This document shows positions 33,106 through 45,775 of a DNA stretch of 64,000 nucleotides, in pieces (position 1 is the stretch's first letter; every line of letters begins with the position of its first letter). Under the pieces are notes generated by a model, which was not told the origin of the DNA, searched no databases, and saw nothing but the letters and a program-made list of their open reading frames with translations. Position numbers and translations under genes: made by a program. This DNA is from Gavia stellata (Eukaryota; Chordata; Aves; Gaviiformes; Gaviidae), in the NCBI RefSeq assembly GCF_030936135.1, contig NC_082596.1, positions 2,456,155-2,520,154 of the forward strand, read 5' to 3'.

Positions 33106-36100
33106 CACCGATCCATCAGAGCCTTGGTTTTGTACTGGGCTATGGGATGGTCCTGCAACACCAATAGAAGCAATGCTATCCCTGTCCGTAAGTGGAATGA
33201 CAATCACAGAGAGCAGAGATGGTTAAATTTTATGATAAGGAAAACTAAAGAAAATCCCTGGCTGTAAAAAGCAACAAAAAGAAGTAGGTTTGCTGTCCTT
33301 GAGTGTGACCCAGAACCATTCAACTTCACACCCGGTGTTGGCTTTTTTTAGTGCAGCCTTATCCACCAGCGCCTTGTTCAAAGGAATAATTGCCATCTGG
33401 GGCTCGTAAGGGAAAGCATTAGGTCCTTGACTGAACATGTATTAGTTCTGGTGCTTCTCATCAACAAAACATGCTGGTATGAAAAGGCAAAAAGGAAAAC
33501 AAAAAACCCCAACAAAAATAGACAGACTTTATTAGATATGTCTACACAGGTATCTAGAAGCAGCAAAGTGATTTTCCAGCGAATAGACTGCTTGTGAGCT
33601 AGCAGAAACCAAACAGAGCTCAGTAGTACACAGTACTTAATGAGCTACCATTGTTTTTAAGGTGTAGAGGAGAAGAAAGTGAAGAAAAAACTCCTATTTT
33701 ATCTCCATTTCCTACCCATCCCCTCTGGAGAAAAATAAAATTGCAATATGAATGCATGCAACAGCCTAGATGTACATGATTCTGACTGCAGATCTGGATT
33801 AAATCAGAAAGCAATTTTTTAAGGTGTATATATATTTTGCCTTGTTCAGCCAAGGTAGCCATGCTCAGCTGGATATTGGTATGGTTAATATAGCATCAAA
33901 GGGACCCTGTTTTGCAAAAACCATTTCAATCCAATGGGTGGGAAAAAGGAAGGACATGGGAGCTCTGAAATGAAGCAGTGGTCAGGAAGTGCAAACTCAT
34001 CTGTTGTTAGCCAGAATATTCTTTTTTGGCTGAATCCTAAACCAAAATTGAGTCTAGCTGTTGTTGATTTCCAAGTTTGTTTTCTGAGTTTTCCCCAATA
34101 TTATATATATATTCTCTTTCAACTCCTTTCAGGAAAGATATTCACAGTGCACAGTGAAAAGGCACTTAACATTGAATCAAAATGATTTGAAGACCATTGA
34201 TATTCATACTTATGAAATTGTTTTCAGTTTTGATAAACTGTAGAAAAATGTGCTTAAGGGTAAGGTTTGTATTCAAGGAAAGAAAGAATGAGAACCTGGC
34301 CCTGGAATTCTCCATTGCATGGTTTTCTTGAGGAGGAAGCATAGTCAACATGTAAGTGCACTAATGAGATAAATATGAACAGGAATAGTACACTCTGTTC
34401 CAGGCTGGATATAGACATTCTTGAGGAAAGAAAAATACATGTTGTGTTAATAATTTGGATGTCAGTACCCAACACACACTTCCATCTGGCATCTTATGCA
34501 TATAGAGAGATAGGGACCATTTGGTAGAAGGAAAGTGGGTAAAGCAAATTATTATTATTGTAGCCTTCTTAAATTTATCAGATCTCAGAAGAAAAATTAA
34601 TGAAACAATGTGCATATTATTTCCAACTTGGACCTTAGATTTTCCTCCCTAAAAATGTGCCGTGTAATACTCCATCATTTTATGCCTATTTTAACTAGTG
34701 AGCTTTCTAGAAAGTCAGCTATAAAACCAGATTTGATTTTACTTTAGGTGATGGTATGTCATTGTCACTAGCTCTTCACATAATATTTTTTACTCCAAAC
34801 AGATGAATGAATGTAAGCTCAGTTGGCAGTTACACAGAAGAGTGCCTCATGCATGGCTTTCCTTGCAAAAAATATACTGTGCTGACTAGGGAGTCAATTC
34901 AGTTGCCACCCATAACCTTCTTGACTGGTAAATGCAGGACAAAACAATATCCTTGGTATTTTAAATTATATTTGACAACTGAATCAACTGTTTGTTCTCC
35001 ACTGACTGTAACAGAACATTTATGAAAATATACAGCCAAAGCTCAGCTCAGCTATAAAATTCAACAAAGGTAAATTCATTCTTTGTAGGGCTGAATCAGG
35101 GTGTTGGTGTAATATTACAACATAAAAAAACCAAACAAACAAGACGAACAAGAGGAAAGGTGGATTTGACTTTCATATTATGAACGAAGAGGTGGATTTG
35201 ACTCATCTGCACTAGCAGAGGTCTTGGCAAAGTGCAGGGTCATTTTGAAGCGGTTTATTCAAAAGACCATTACAGGTCATGGGCTTCATATCCAGCCCGA
35301 GGAAAGTGCGAAGCTAGAAATACTTGCTGACTTCATAAGAGCCTCTCCTAACTTTTGCAAAGTTTGGCCTGACCTACTTCATGATACAGGTTATTAAATT
35401 CTCCCAACAATTCCTATATCTCCCCAACAGAGTGCTTCTGTAATAATTATCTTTTGAAATGCTCCCAACCTTTTCAGAAAGAGCTAGCTGATAGAAAAGA
35501 TATTCTATTCCCGTGGTTATCTATCCTAATGAGCTATGTTTGTACCATGTTTTTAGTCTGCTTGTATCTATGCTTGGCTTTCAGGCCCTGGATTTGGATC
35601 CAATTTAATGTGATAAATGAAAGATCCCCCACCCCACTGAGCTGTACTAGCTCCCTCTCTTCCTCATGGGACCTGTCTTACTTAAGTCCAATTTAGCATT
35701 AAATTATTGTCCATTGCCCCACCCCTCAACACCTCCTAAGGCAAGTTAGAGCGAAAAGTTACTGGGAAAACCTACTGGTTACATATAGGATTTGAATCTC
35801 GTTGAAAGTATTTAGCAGGAGTTGTACTTGGTTAGTGGCCTTCAGTTTGTGTATCCTGTTGCTAATGGGGGAATGCAGATGAATAAAAAGGAATGTCACT
35901 GCTGAGCTGTATCCCTCTCACAATAAATGGGATGTGAAGGAGGCTCTCCGGGATGCTTCAAGACCAAGCGCTGCACAGCTTGACACCTCCTGAACTTTGC
36001 TTTTTAATTGCATTATGTGATCACTGTCAGCTCTGGGCATCCCAGGTGTGCTCAACTGAAACATAGCTCTTCTCCAGAGTTGCTCGCCTCCGTAATAGCC

Positions 36101-39020
36101 CTGCCACCTCTCATCAGCACCTTCCCAAAGGTAATCCAAACAGACACAGCCATCCCGGTGCAGCCCAACATTGGTCGTTTCCATGAAACTGCAGAATACA
36201 TTATGAATGAGCGCTGGAGAAATCCACAGCAGGCGGAAGATAGGCAAGTAAATGGGGAGAGACTTTAGAGCACACCTCATGCATCTATAATACAATCGCT
36301 TGCCAAAGGGAATGACAGCTTTGATGTGATTTTTCTTTTTTTCCTTGGTACAGAAAGTCCCAGACTCTACGCACGGCACAGCACCTTCCATAGGCTCTGA
36401 AATGAAGATGAAAGCAAATTGTAACTCAGTCGCTGGTTTGCAAAGAGGTAGGACTTGGCAGCTAAGACAGCACCATGCTTTGACATTCCTCTGGACTTTC
36501 CAGACTGAAAACATGTTTTTTTAAAAGGGCAGGAAGAGACAGTGAGCCATAGCTGCTTGTGGAAGAGGTAATCCTCTTTGCAGTTATAGCCAAGTCGGAG
36601 TGCAAATTGCCTGTGACGCTATTAAGAAATGGTAGGGAAAGACAAAATTATATATGTATATAATCCGAGAGATCCTGTGGGTAATTCTGTTTTCTTTAAA
36701 TTTACATATTGGAGAGTTTCAAGGAAACTTCTCCTGCTCTGGAGAGGCAAGAATCCAAAACTAGCCAGGCTAATCAGGTCAACCCAATAAATAAAGACAT
36801 GCAAAATTTTAAAGTTCTTCCTCTCTACTTCAGTAGGCTCATATCATATCACAGGGTCCTCGGACAAAGACTTATCCCCTGGTGAGATTCCTTTGCACTA
36901 CTGTAGATACTTTTGTAATGGTTTTGCTATGCAATTGGGCTCTGGGTTGCAATGATGACAGACATGGAGAGTGTGCAGCCCTTCTTTAGCATGCAGCTGG
37001 GGTAGTGGATTTCTTCTTAGGCAGCAAGTGAGCATCTGGGGATATTTTAAAGTGTCTGTGTGGCCTGAAAAGGGACCCATTTACCAGGCAGCTCTGAAAG
37101 GAACTTATCAGGAAGGAACATCCCAAGCAATTAACATACCTACTTCTCATTAAAATGTGTCACTTGAATGCAATAAAAGGGAGCCTCAGCCCTACCAGCA
37201 AGGCAAGGGGATTGCCCAGGCGATAGCAGTACTTACTGCCCACCCTAAGCTCTTGCTCAAAGCTCCAGCAGACATTTTGCAACTCTCTCTCCTAGCCATC
37301 CTGCCCAAGTCCAGTGGCTGTTTGTTATTCCTGATTTGGCCACTGGGAAGCCAATGCTCAGAGCTGTTTCTCTGTCTTTGCCTTCAAGGACACTATGCCT
37401 AAGTTCCTGACCTCCAATACACTACCCTGTCTCTTTTCAGAACAACATCTAACTGTTGACCAACCTGCAAGTCAGGATCTTGCAGTTTTTCAGATACCTG
37501 AGAGTGCAGAGAGACCCACACTTGCACTATTTGCTTTTTCTAGTGCTAACACAGAGAGATAGGCTCTAGGAAATGACCATTTCTGCCTGCTCTCTCCAAG
37601 GGTGGACAAAGCCAAAATCTTCGTGAGGGTCTGTGCCAAGTGCCTACCCCAGAGGAGCAGGGCATCGTTTTTTCATGTTTGCAGACTGCTTTGAGGGAGG
37701 AAGAAAGGCACCCTTGGATGAATTTAACACCTCGGGAATAGGCAGCAAAACGGTCATCTGCTACTTACTCACTGTGTGGCCTATAGCAAATGCTGTTGCA
37801 CCCAAGTTCAGCACCTGTGAAAGGAGAAGAATATGTGATTCATCTCTAATACATGTAAAGACATGTACTGTAGACCTCTACCGCTCAGCTAGCCCCCTTA
37901 ATAGAGGGAGAAAACCAGGCATTTTAAAACATGATTCATCTCTTCTTGTTTAGCTGGCTACTTTAGGACGAGACGAATTACCCTCTGGAAGTGCCTGTTG
38001 ATTGCAAAGGGAGTTCAGGGTGACTGTCACAGATGGCTCCATTTGTCTGATGAATCTCTCCTAAACTGCCTCATTACATGTGTACGAAAAGCCCAGCACA
38101 ACAGGGGCCCAGTCAGAGCTAAATGCTACTGTAATATCTATAATAATAAAGAGAAGCTTCTGCTGGGTGCAAGCTGTGTTTTTGGCTTCCCTGTGTGGTA
38201 GACTGGTATCTCAATGCTGTGGCCGTTCCTGTTTGCATTCCTCTTGTTTACCACCAAAGCAGCCTTCACAGAAAGCTTGGAAGAACGTGCAGTGTGAACT
38301 GCACACAAAATATGGGCACAGTTTAGAGCTTGCATGGAACGAGTTCCTTAGGGCTTTGCAGGACTTCTCTGGAGCAGGTGGGCACCACCTCACGCTCTCT
38401 CCAAAGGTTTGTGCAGACATCAGCAGACAGCATGTTCCTGGACACAAGGATCTTATCCATGGACAACAAATAGGATTCACTACTCACTGCTGCCGAGGAG
38501 CCAATTTTCTTAGAAGTGGACGAGTCTTTTCCCCTCGATTTTGAATGACTAAAAGAATTCTTGATGGCTCTGCCCTAAATCTTTGCAATGACTTGGTGGG
38601 ATGCATCTGTCTGTAGGATCCCATCTACAGGACATCAGTTTAAAGAGTAACCCTGAGAAAACACTTGTGCCTAGGCTGTACCAACAACAGGTATTGCCAG
38701 CTACCACTGTGTGAGCACAACTACTCCTCTGTGGGAGGTGAAGACATAGACATTTGTTGCTGGCTTGTATCAGCTCCTTCCTTCTCATGTGAGCTTGCTC
38801 CATGAACTGAGCCAAAACCCCTCTCTTGCTTGCTCGTGCCTTTGAAAGTCCTCCTTGAACTACTGTTTATTTACAAGCAACTACGTAGGTTAACTGTGGC
38901 ACTGCCATTACCTCTTTGCTGTGCTTCGGGATTTGCTTCGTGACATGAAGTAAAACACTCTTTTACTCCATTGCTGTCCATGCCAAGTTGCCTCACTTTA
39001 GCTCTCCCTCTACTCCCCCA
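33106..39020. other. Intergenic DNA
   Basis: No gene could be supported. The longest non-repeat frame is 198 codons on the minus strand (35918-36514), with no recognisable domain; a plus-strand frame of 86 codons overlaps it. AT-rich simple runs occur near 34100 and 36650. Confidence 0.6.
35930..36300. promoter_or_regulatory. Candidate conserved non-coding element
   Basis: Stop-poor on both strands and non-repetitive, with TTTTTAATTGCATTATGTGATC and ATACATTATGAATGAGCG as notable AT/homeodomain-like patches. It could be a conserved element or an unannotated exon. The evidence is sequence texture only. Confidence 0.2.
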
Positions 39021-39021
39021 C

Positions 39022-39262
39022 CGTGATTCTTTCACTCGAGAGCAGACCCATGCACTTGGGCTGGTGGATGTGTGGTCCGGACTTTATTGAATGAAACTCT
39101 CTGAAACTCTTATCACCACTCCCAACACACTGCTTATGAATATGCATGTGCCCAGTGACTGCTCATGAACTATAAAGCAAGACTGCAGGGCCAGTCAGCA
39201 GCTGCTGCCGACCTGGATTCCAGCCTTTACCTATAATAACACCCAGGGATGGGTTGTGTCAG
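39022..39262 (-). mobile_element. Possible diverged LTR, minus strand
   Basis: Read on the minus strand there is a CTTTATAG box (near 39169-39178) followed about 90 bp later by AATAAA (39083-39088 on plus) and a GTCCGGACC-containing stretch, an R-like arrangement. Terminal TG...CA and a duplication could not be settled, so the boundaries are approximate and the call weak. Confidence 0.3.
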
Positions 39263-39499
39263 AACAATCCTCACTCACAAATTAGGACGTTTCTGATTTT
39301 TCAGTCTAAAGAGAGATTTCACTTATCATTGCCAGCAACAATATTTCAGGCTTAATATTACTCCCCTTCCTTACAAAAGCAATGAATAACAAGGTGCCTG
39401 TTGCATCCTATTCATCGGAGCAATAATACCCCAAAATATAAAGAGTGCAGCAAGGGATGGGGCAGCTGTCTGCGATGAAATGAAGTGTTGGGCTGCAGT

Positions 39500-40077
39500 A
39501 CTGTGTGGCTAGCAGGGCAAGGGAGGTTATCCTCCCCCTTTACTCTGCCCTGGTGAGGCCGCATCTGGAGTACTCTGTCCAGTTCTGGACTCCCCGGTTC
39601 AAGAAGGACAGGGAGCTGCTGGAGAGGGTACAGCAAAGGGCTACAAAGATGGCTAGGGGACTGGAACATCTTTCTTATGAGGAAAGGCTGAGGGACTTGG
39701 GTCTTTTTAGTCTGGAGAAGAGAAGACTGAGGGGGGAGCTTATTAATGCTTATAAATACTTCAGGGGTGGGTGCCAGGAGGATGGGGCCAGTCTTTTTTC
39801 AGGGGTGCCCAGTGACAGGACGAGAGGTAACGGGCACAAACTTGGTCACAGGAAGTTCCATCTAAACATGAGGAGACAATTCTTTCCTTTGAGGGTGGCA
39901 GAGCACTGGAACAAGCTGCCCAGAGAGGTTGTGGAGTCTCCTTCTCTGGAGATATTCCAAACTCGCCTGGACACATTCCTGTGCAATCTGCTCTAGGTGA
40001 ACCTGCTCTGGCAGGGGGGTTGGACTAGGTGATCTCCAGAGGTCCCTTCCAGCCCTTATTCTGTGATTCTGTGATTT
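39500..40077 (+). mobile_element. CR1 LINE 3' fragment, relatively young
   Basis: 5'-truncated copy with a continuous 163-codon frame (39505-39993) for the C-terminal end of the CR1 reverse-transcriptase ORF ([37 protein letters not shown]). It ends with GATCTCCAGAGGTCCCTTCC and a TTCTGTGATTCTGTGATT tail. The intact frame implies modest age. The fragment lacks endonuclease and the catalytic reverse-transcriptase core, so it cannot mobilise itself. Confidence 0.92.
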
Positions 40078-43000
40078 GCTTTCTGTGAGAAAAGGAGCAG
40101 AAGCTTCCCCTTCTTCTTTTTTTTTTGGATTCCCAAGCTATAAGTCAGACTTTACGAAGAAATGGAAAATTTACAGGACTTAAGATTAAATAAAAAAGCC
40201 AGCAAGACCAAACTTGTGGCTGTCTTTGGCATATGACACCCCTCTGTCCTGCCAGCTCTCTTCTGCTCTCCTGCACAAATGATTGGTTATTGCCTTTGGA
40301 ATCATAATCAGGAGAATTTTGGACCTCCAAAAACCTCCTCTATTTTCAGAAACTGGAGTGATGAACCGCTGACTTTTGATTCAGGTGTTTTGCTGTCGAC
40401 CTAATCAGACAATCTACTTAAACAGCTTCCTATCAAAAAGGATGTACGAGAAGAATTTTGGCTTCAATAAACCAATGCCTTTCAGTGAAACACAGTTTTG
40501 GCAGCTGCAAAAGCTGATCAGGAGAGCGCTGGCAAACGTGAGTCTTCTTCTCTGCACTATACAACCAAGGGGGAACAGTAAGGACTGGACTCAAATTGTT
40601 TACCATGGGGTGCCTGTCTGTAATGACTGAGTAGGGATCCAAGGTCTGGCCTCTCTCTTTAGCAGACACATTCATCAGTCTCAAACTTTACACACAGTAG
40701 TAGGTTCTTGCACATCAATTAGCCATTTGCAGTAAGTGGTCTGAGTATGGTCTTAAATATAGAGAGCATTAAATTCTGGCAGGGAACATGAGATCAGCAT
40801 ATATGGATAATAAAGCTGTGTATCTAGAAGTAGAATTCATAACATGGGTAGAAGAGCCAAGGTCAGACCTATTCTGGTTGGACTGCTTTAGCTCAGTGTC
40901 CATTTCAGTTCTGACCATGGACAAGAATATGATACCATTCATCTATGAGTGATTTACACCCCTTTACAAATGACTGAGCCAAAACCTTTGGCAATAGACA
41001 AGAGCTGGAAATGCCTCACAGTAAGGAGTGAAATGACTAAGGTAATTTCATGCCTAGTTTGACAGCAGGTCATCAGGTGCTCCATGGTCATCACTTCACC
41101 ATAGTCTAACAGCCCAAATTTGACTAAGCCCAGGTACTCAACTCTGTTTGCTCTCTGAGTCAAACCCAGGTATGAAGTAAAATATAATCGCTTAAACCAT
41201 CTTCAAGGTGTTTCAGTTGAGATGAACCTCACAAAACCATCCATGCCAGACCAGCTGACAGATGGCAACTCACCAATGTGTTGGATGAGACGCCCCTACT
41301 ATTGATTATAATGACGGAGAGGCAAAGGGTGCTATGTATTATTCCAGGCCACTTTTCTTGGTGTTCTGTTCTTTTATGGATCTTTTTTCACTGAAATTCA
41401 CCTTTGAGGATGCAGTTCTGATATCATCATGTTGGTCTGGTACAGAGCTATTTAATTTTGCATTTGCTAGTAAACAAGTAGAGACAAGAATTTCAGACAA
41501 TACTGTCTGCCATCATTTCAGTGTTTCAGAACCACCCTTGATCTCCTTGTCTTTTGCTCCTAAAGATCTGATCTATGTTTCATTTAATATTTAACAAAGA
41601 TTCACCCAGCTTCAAGCTACCCACTGTCAGAAGAAAGTCTGCTGGGTCCCACTAAGCACTGAGGCTTTGCCTCACTGTGCTTTGCTGTTTCATCTATCCC
41701 TGACTGCCCTGACAGCTTTCTTTACACTCAGTGCTGCAGTGCCATGTCTGAGGTCAGTGAATATTTGATCCTTTCACCTTAGAGCCTGTCTGGGTGATCC
41801 ATTGTCCTTTTCAATCTTCCAGAGATTTCAGGTTGCTTACTGTTCATTTTATCTTGCTTACACGTTAGCAACTGGGTTTTGCCAGTCAAATCTTCATCGA
41901 TTTTCTGGTCGAAGTTGCCCTCTGCACAGTGGTCTTTCACTTTGTGGATGGGAGCAGAGGTGTAGAAGAATTTGAGCAAATTTCCCTCTGTCCTTTGCTA
42001 GGAGGAAGCTAGAGATCAAGATACAGTTTAGCACCATTTTGGTATTATACATAGACTGGAACAGCACTGGTGCTGAGGACTTACAAATCTGTATGATCCT
42101 GGGCCTGAACAGTGAAAGTACTTCCAGAGCTAAAACCGCATCTTCTTTCTACCCTAAGCTACAAAAACCCATTGCCATTAACTTCTTAGAGCCTAGTACC
42201 TTCCAGGCAGGAGGGGTCGTGGTCATGAGTAGATTGCACTGAGGGTTCACCTATAGGTAATGATATATCACTCACTGTGTAAGGGTCTGTCCCTTGGTCC
42301 CTGAAGAGTTGTCACAGAGCCAGAGAGAACCCTCATTGGAGTGCTACTAATGAGGAGCAGTTTTTCTGTGTGTTCTTATGTACTGAAGAGCATGTCTTGA
42401 AGAAACATGTTCCTCAGCTCATAACATTCACCTCCACGGGGCAGACACCTGTTGCTGACACAAGGATCCAATGCACAGGGTCAAAACAATCTTGATCATG
42501 AGGTCTGCAGGGTGAATGTGCTCCTCCAGGCACCCCCAGTGCTAGTGCATCCAGTCATCCCAGATGCTATTCCATCTGCTAATCTTTGCTTTGTGTCCAA
42601 GCTGGAGAAGGACAGGTAGGAATGAGGTTTAGCGTCATGTCTTCCCACCTCCATCACCCACTGGAGGTACTTGGTGGGGCTATATGGAGACCTGGACCTC
42701 TGTTCCTGAGGGTTGTCTTTCCCAAAACAGGTCGGACAGGGTAACTTAGACAATTTTGTCAGCTCCCCCACACTGAGGCTTACGCCAGCTTTAAAAGTTT
42801 TACACGGAACTCACAGACATGAGGGAACACCATCAGGGCAGTGGGAACTTTCTTGTTCTTTCTGGGGCCACCATGCTTGAATCAGAGGGAGTTGGGATAG
42901 CTCTTCCTCTCCCTCAAGTTCCCTCCCTGTTCCTCACCCTTTCACTTTTCAGGAAAAGGGATATGATCCCTGCTGGCTCCCTGGCCCTGCTGCTAACATC

Positions 43001-44107
43001 ACCCTCTCCTCCTTGACCCACGTTCCAATTGCCGTTCATGTGCAGTTACAGTCCTCATCCACCCTCCCAGTCTCTGACCCTCATTAGCCCAAGCATTCAC
43101 ATCAGCACATTTTTTTCTTTGGGTTTCATCTCTTCTCCCAGCCTGCACCTTCAAAAAATAAGAGATAGGGAAGAAAAAAAGGTTTTTCAAACAGGGATTG
43201 CTCACTATGTGGGCTGAGGTCTGTTACTTCAAGCATCCAACATTAGTTTAGTGCTTAATGAGGTACCTAATGAAGAGGAAGTTAATTGTTAATTCTTTGA
43301 GTCTCTCTGATTTGTTTTTTTTTCCCCTTTTTTTATTTTGTTTCTTTCTTGAACATAAAAGTACCAATGGATATATGAAATAGATTGGGAAAGGGCATTT
43401 GTGTGCAGTGCCTTTAGTCTGAGGAGAGTTAACGTTAGAATAAATACTATAGACTACCTCTGCCATCCAAGCAGAGGCACCAGCAGCTCTCTTGTCCTGA
43501 GATGGGTCCCCATGTCAGCGGGTTGAACTGCTCTCTCACAGTGCATCCCTCTCAGCAATGATGACAGAAAGACCATGGATGATTTCTGCAGACCAGATAC
43601 TGAATTTGTAGGTCAAGGAAATAACTTATGGTAGCTAATAGGAAATTAGATTTACTTGATCCCACAAATATGGATGCCTAGCCACTGGCTATCATTAAAA
43701 TAAAAACCCATGAGGCAGCATAGATATTCCTGTTGGTAACACTGCATTCATAAATAGGAAATATCATAATACACAACAAGTATATTTTCTAAGCTTTCAC
43801 AGTCTAAAGCAATCTGGAGCACCTAAGAAAATTTCCTAGAGCAGGATGTTACCCTTGATGGCTCAGGACAGCATTTCACCTTCCAGTGTACTGTTGCAGC
43901 CTCTGAAGAAGGCAGATCACAGCTCCAGCCTGCCATGACAGCTCTTGTGGTCCTACATTTCTGACTTACCAATGAGCAACACCACCAGTCCTTGGCCATG
44001 TCCTGTTGCTGCCATTTACTGAGTGCTGGGGGTATACTCTGCTGCCACAGCACATGGCGACAGGCTCTTCTTGCTTTACGCCCATGCAAACGTTCTACCC
44101 TTCCTTT
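40078..44107. other. Intergenic DNA
   Basis: No gene could be supported. A T-rich run lies near 43310-43340. Short open frames show no domain. Confidence 0.6.
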
Positions 44108-44112
44108 CTCTG

Positions 44113-44269
44113 TCTTGTGGTTTAATGCCAGCTGGTAACTGAGCACCACACAGCCGTTCGCTCACTCCCCCCCTGCCCCAGCGGGATGGGGGAGAGAATT
44201 GGAAAAGTAAAAGTGAGAAAGCTCGTGGGTTGAGATAAGAACAGTTTAATAAAATAATAACAATAATAA

Positions 44270-44325
<56 letters not shown>

Positions 44326-44734
44326 ATGAAAAGGAAAATAACAACTACAACAAAAACAAACAAGACAAATGATGCAAATGAAAACAATTGCTCACCACCC
44401 TCCATCTGATGCCCAGCCCAAGCAACAGTCCCCTGGCCAGCTTTCCCCCTAGTTTATATACTGAGCATGACGTCATATGGTATGGGATATCCCTTTGGTC
44501 AGTTGGGGTCAGCTGTCCCGGCTGTGTCCCCTCCCAGCTCCTTGTGCACCCCCAGCCTACTCGCTGGTGGGATGGGGTGAGAAGCAGAAAAGGCCTTGAC
44601 TCTGCGTAAGCATTGCTCAGTAATAACGAAAACGTTTCTGTATTATCGACACTGTTTTCAGCACAAATCCAAAACTCAGCTCCATACTAGCTACTATGAA
44701 GAAAATTAACTCTATCCCAGCCAAAACCAGCACA
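44113..44734 (-). mobile_element. Solo LTR, ERVL-like family 2, minus strand
   Basis: Same family as 28141-28688 in the opposite orientation: the plus-strand right end CCAAAACCAGCACA is the reverse of TGTGCTGGTTTTGG, and TGACGTCA recurs at 44468-44475 next to a TATATAAA box. Flanks CTCTG (44108-44112) and CCCTG (44735-44739) are a 5-bp duplication with one mismatch; the left terminus then begins TC instead of TG. Length 622 bp, enlarged by a trinucleotide expansion. No internal retroviral sequence. Confidence 0.85.
44252..44325. repeat. (AAT)n/(AGT)n microsatellite inside the LTR
   Basis: AAT units pass into about 18 perfect AGT units (44271-44325). It sits at the LTR's poly(A) region (AATAAAATAATAA on the antisense side), which probably seeded the expansion. 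Confidence 0.95.
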
Positions 44735-44739
44735 CCCTG

Positions 44740-45655
44740 CACTAGCAGAGGATGCAGCTTGTGAAGCATCTCCCAGACCCTTCAAGTTGTTACAGAGCAC
44801 CCTCACAGCATCTCTCCTTTCTGGTTATAAAATAGTTGCTATTGGCTCTTTTACCCTGAGAAACAATCCAAGCCCAGAGGGGTCTCTCAGCACCCAGTAG
44901 AAAACATCACTGTCAAAAAAGCATTTCTAAATGCAAATTTAGACCTATCTCAGCTCTCTCCCTGCTGGGAAAAGCAGTCATTTCTCACTTCTCCTCTGCT
45001 CTCCATTACAAGGCCCTGGGCATTTCTCACACCTCTTCAACAGGGGTGAATGAGAGCTGGGAAGAAGGGATGGGGCTAAGATTTTCCCCGTCACAGTTTT
45101 ATTTATGAACTGGCAATGCTTCTTTCTTACTGGCAGGAAGATATGCAACTGGGAACAATGGGTGTCTTGGAGGTCTGAGTCAGGTCATGTCTTTTCCCAC
45201 CCTGGGTCTGCCCTTGCTGCATCTTCCTTTGCCCTCCCAGCTCCTCCCTCCTTTCCTTGGGGTTGCGCTTGGTCTTTCTCTGGTCCCTGTGGTGGCACTG
45301 ATGGAAAGCAGGAATGAGCTGCGTGTTTGGCTCTTAGCTTTTCCTGGAAAGAGTATGAGATTATTGAGTTTCAGCTCAGCACTGATGTCCAGACTTCGCT
45401 TTCTTTCCTGGTTCATGTCTACAGCTTTACCCAGATGGAGGGTTTGAGTCCCTAGACTATGGTCAACAGCAGGAGGTTTATTCTCTGTGGCTGAAGAGTC
45501 ACATAGAACAAACACCTTAGCTTGGGACAAGCTTTCTTGATCATGAAAACTCTTGGAGAATGGGTAAAATGAGAATTTTCATCCCTGTGGACCTCAGAGC
45601 ATTTTGGGAAGATTAAAGTATCCTTTTCCCTCCCCACCTCCTCCTCTGAAGTGGT
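44740..45655. other. Intergenic DNA
   Basis: No gene or repeat could be supported here. A minus-strand frame of 116 codons (45180-45530) and overlapping plus-strand frames have no recognised domain. Confidence 0.5.
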
Positions 45656-45775
45656 GACCTTATTTATCCTCATTTAACCTAAGAGGAAACTGAGGCACAG
45701 ATTAGTTAAAGAACAGGATAAAAAATAAGAGATGTCTGGCTAAAGACCCAAGTAAGCAGAATTTAGACATTTATA
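45656..45775 (-). mobile_element. Probable MIR/CORE-SINE relic
   Basis: TTATCCTCATTTAACC, AAGAGGAAACTGAGGCACAG and ATTAGTTAAAGAACAGG follow in the order of the MIR core on the minus strand. It is the second such relic in the window, in the same orientation as the one at 21.8 kb. Confidence 0.6.
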
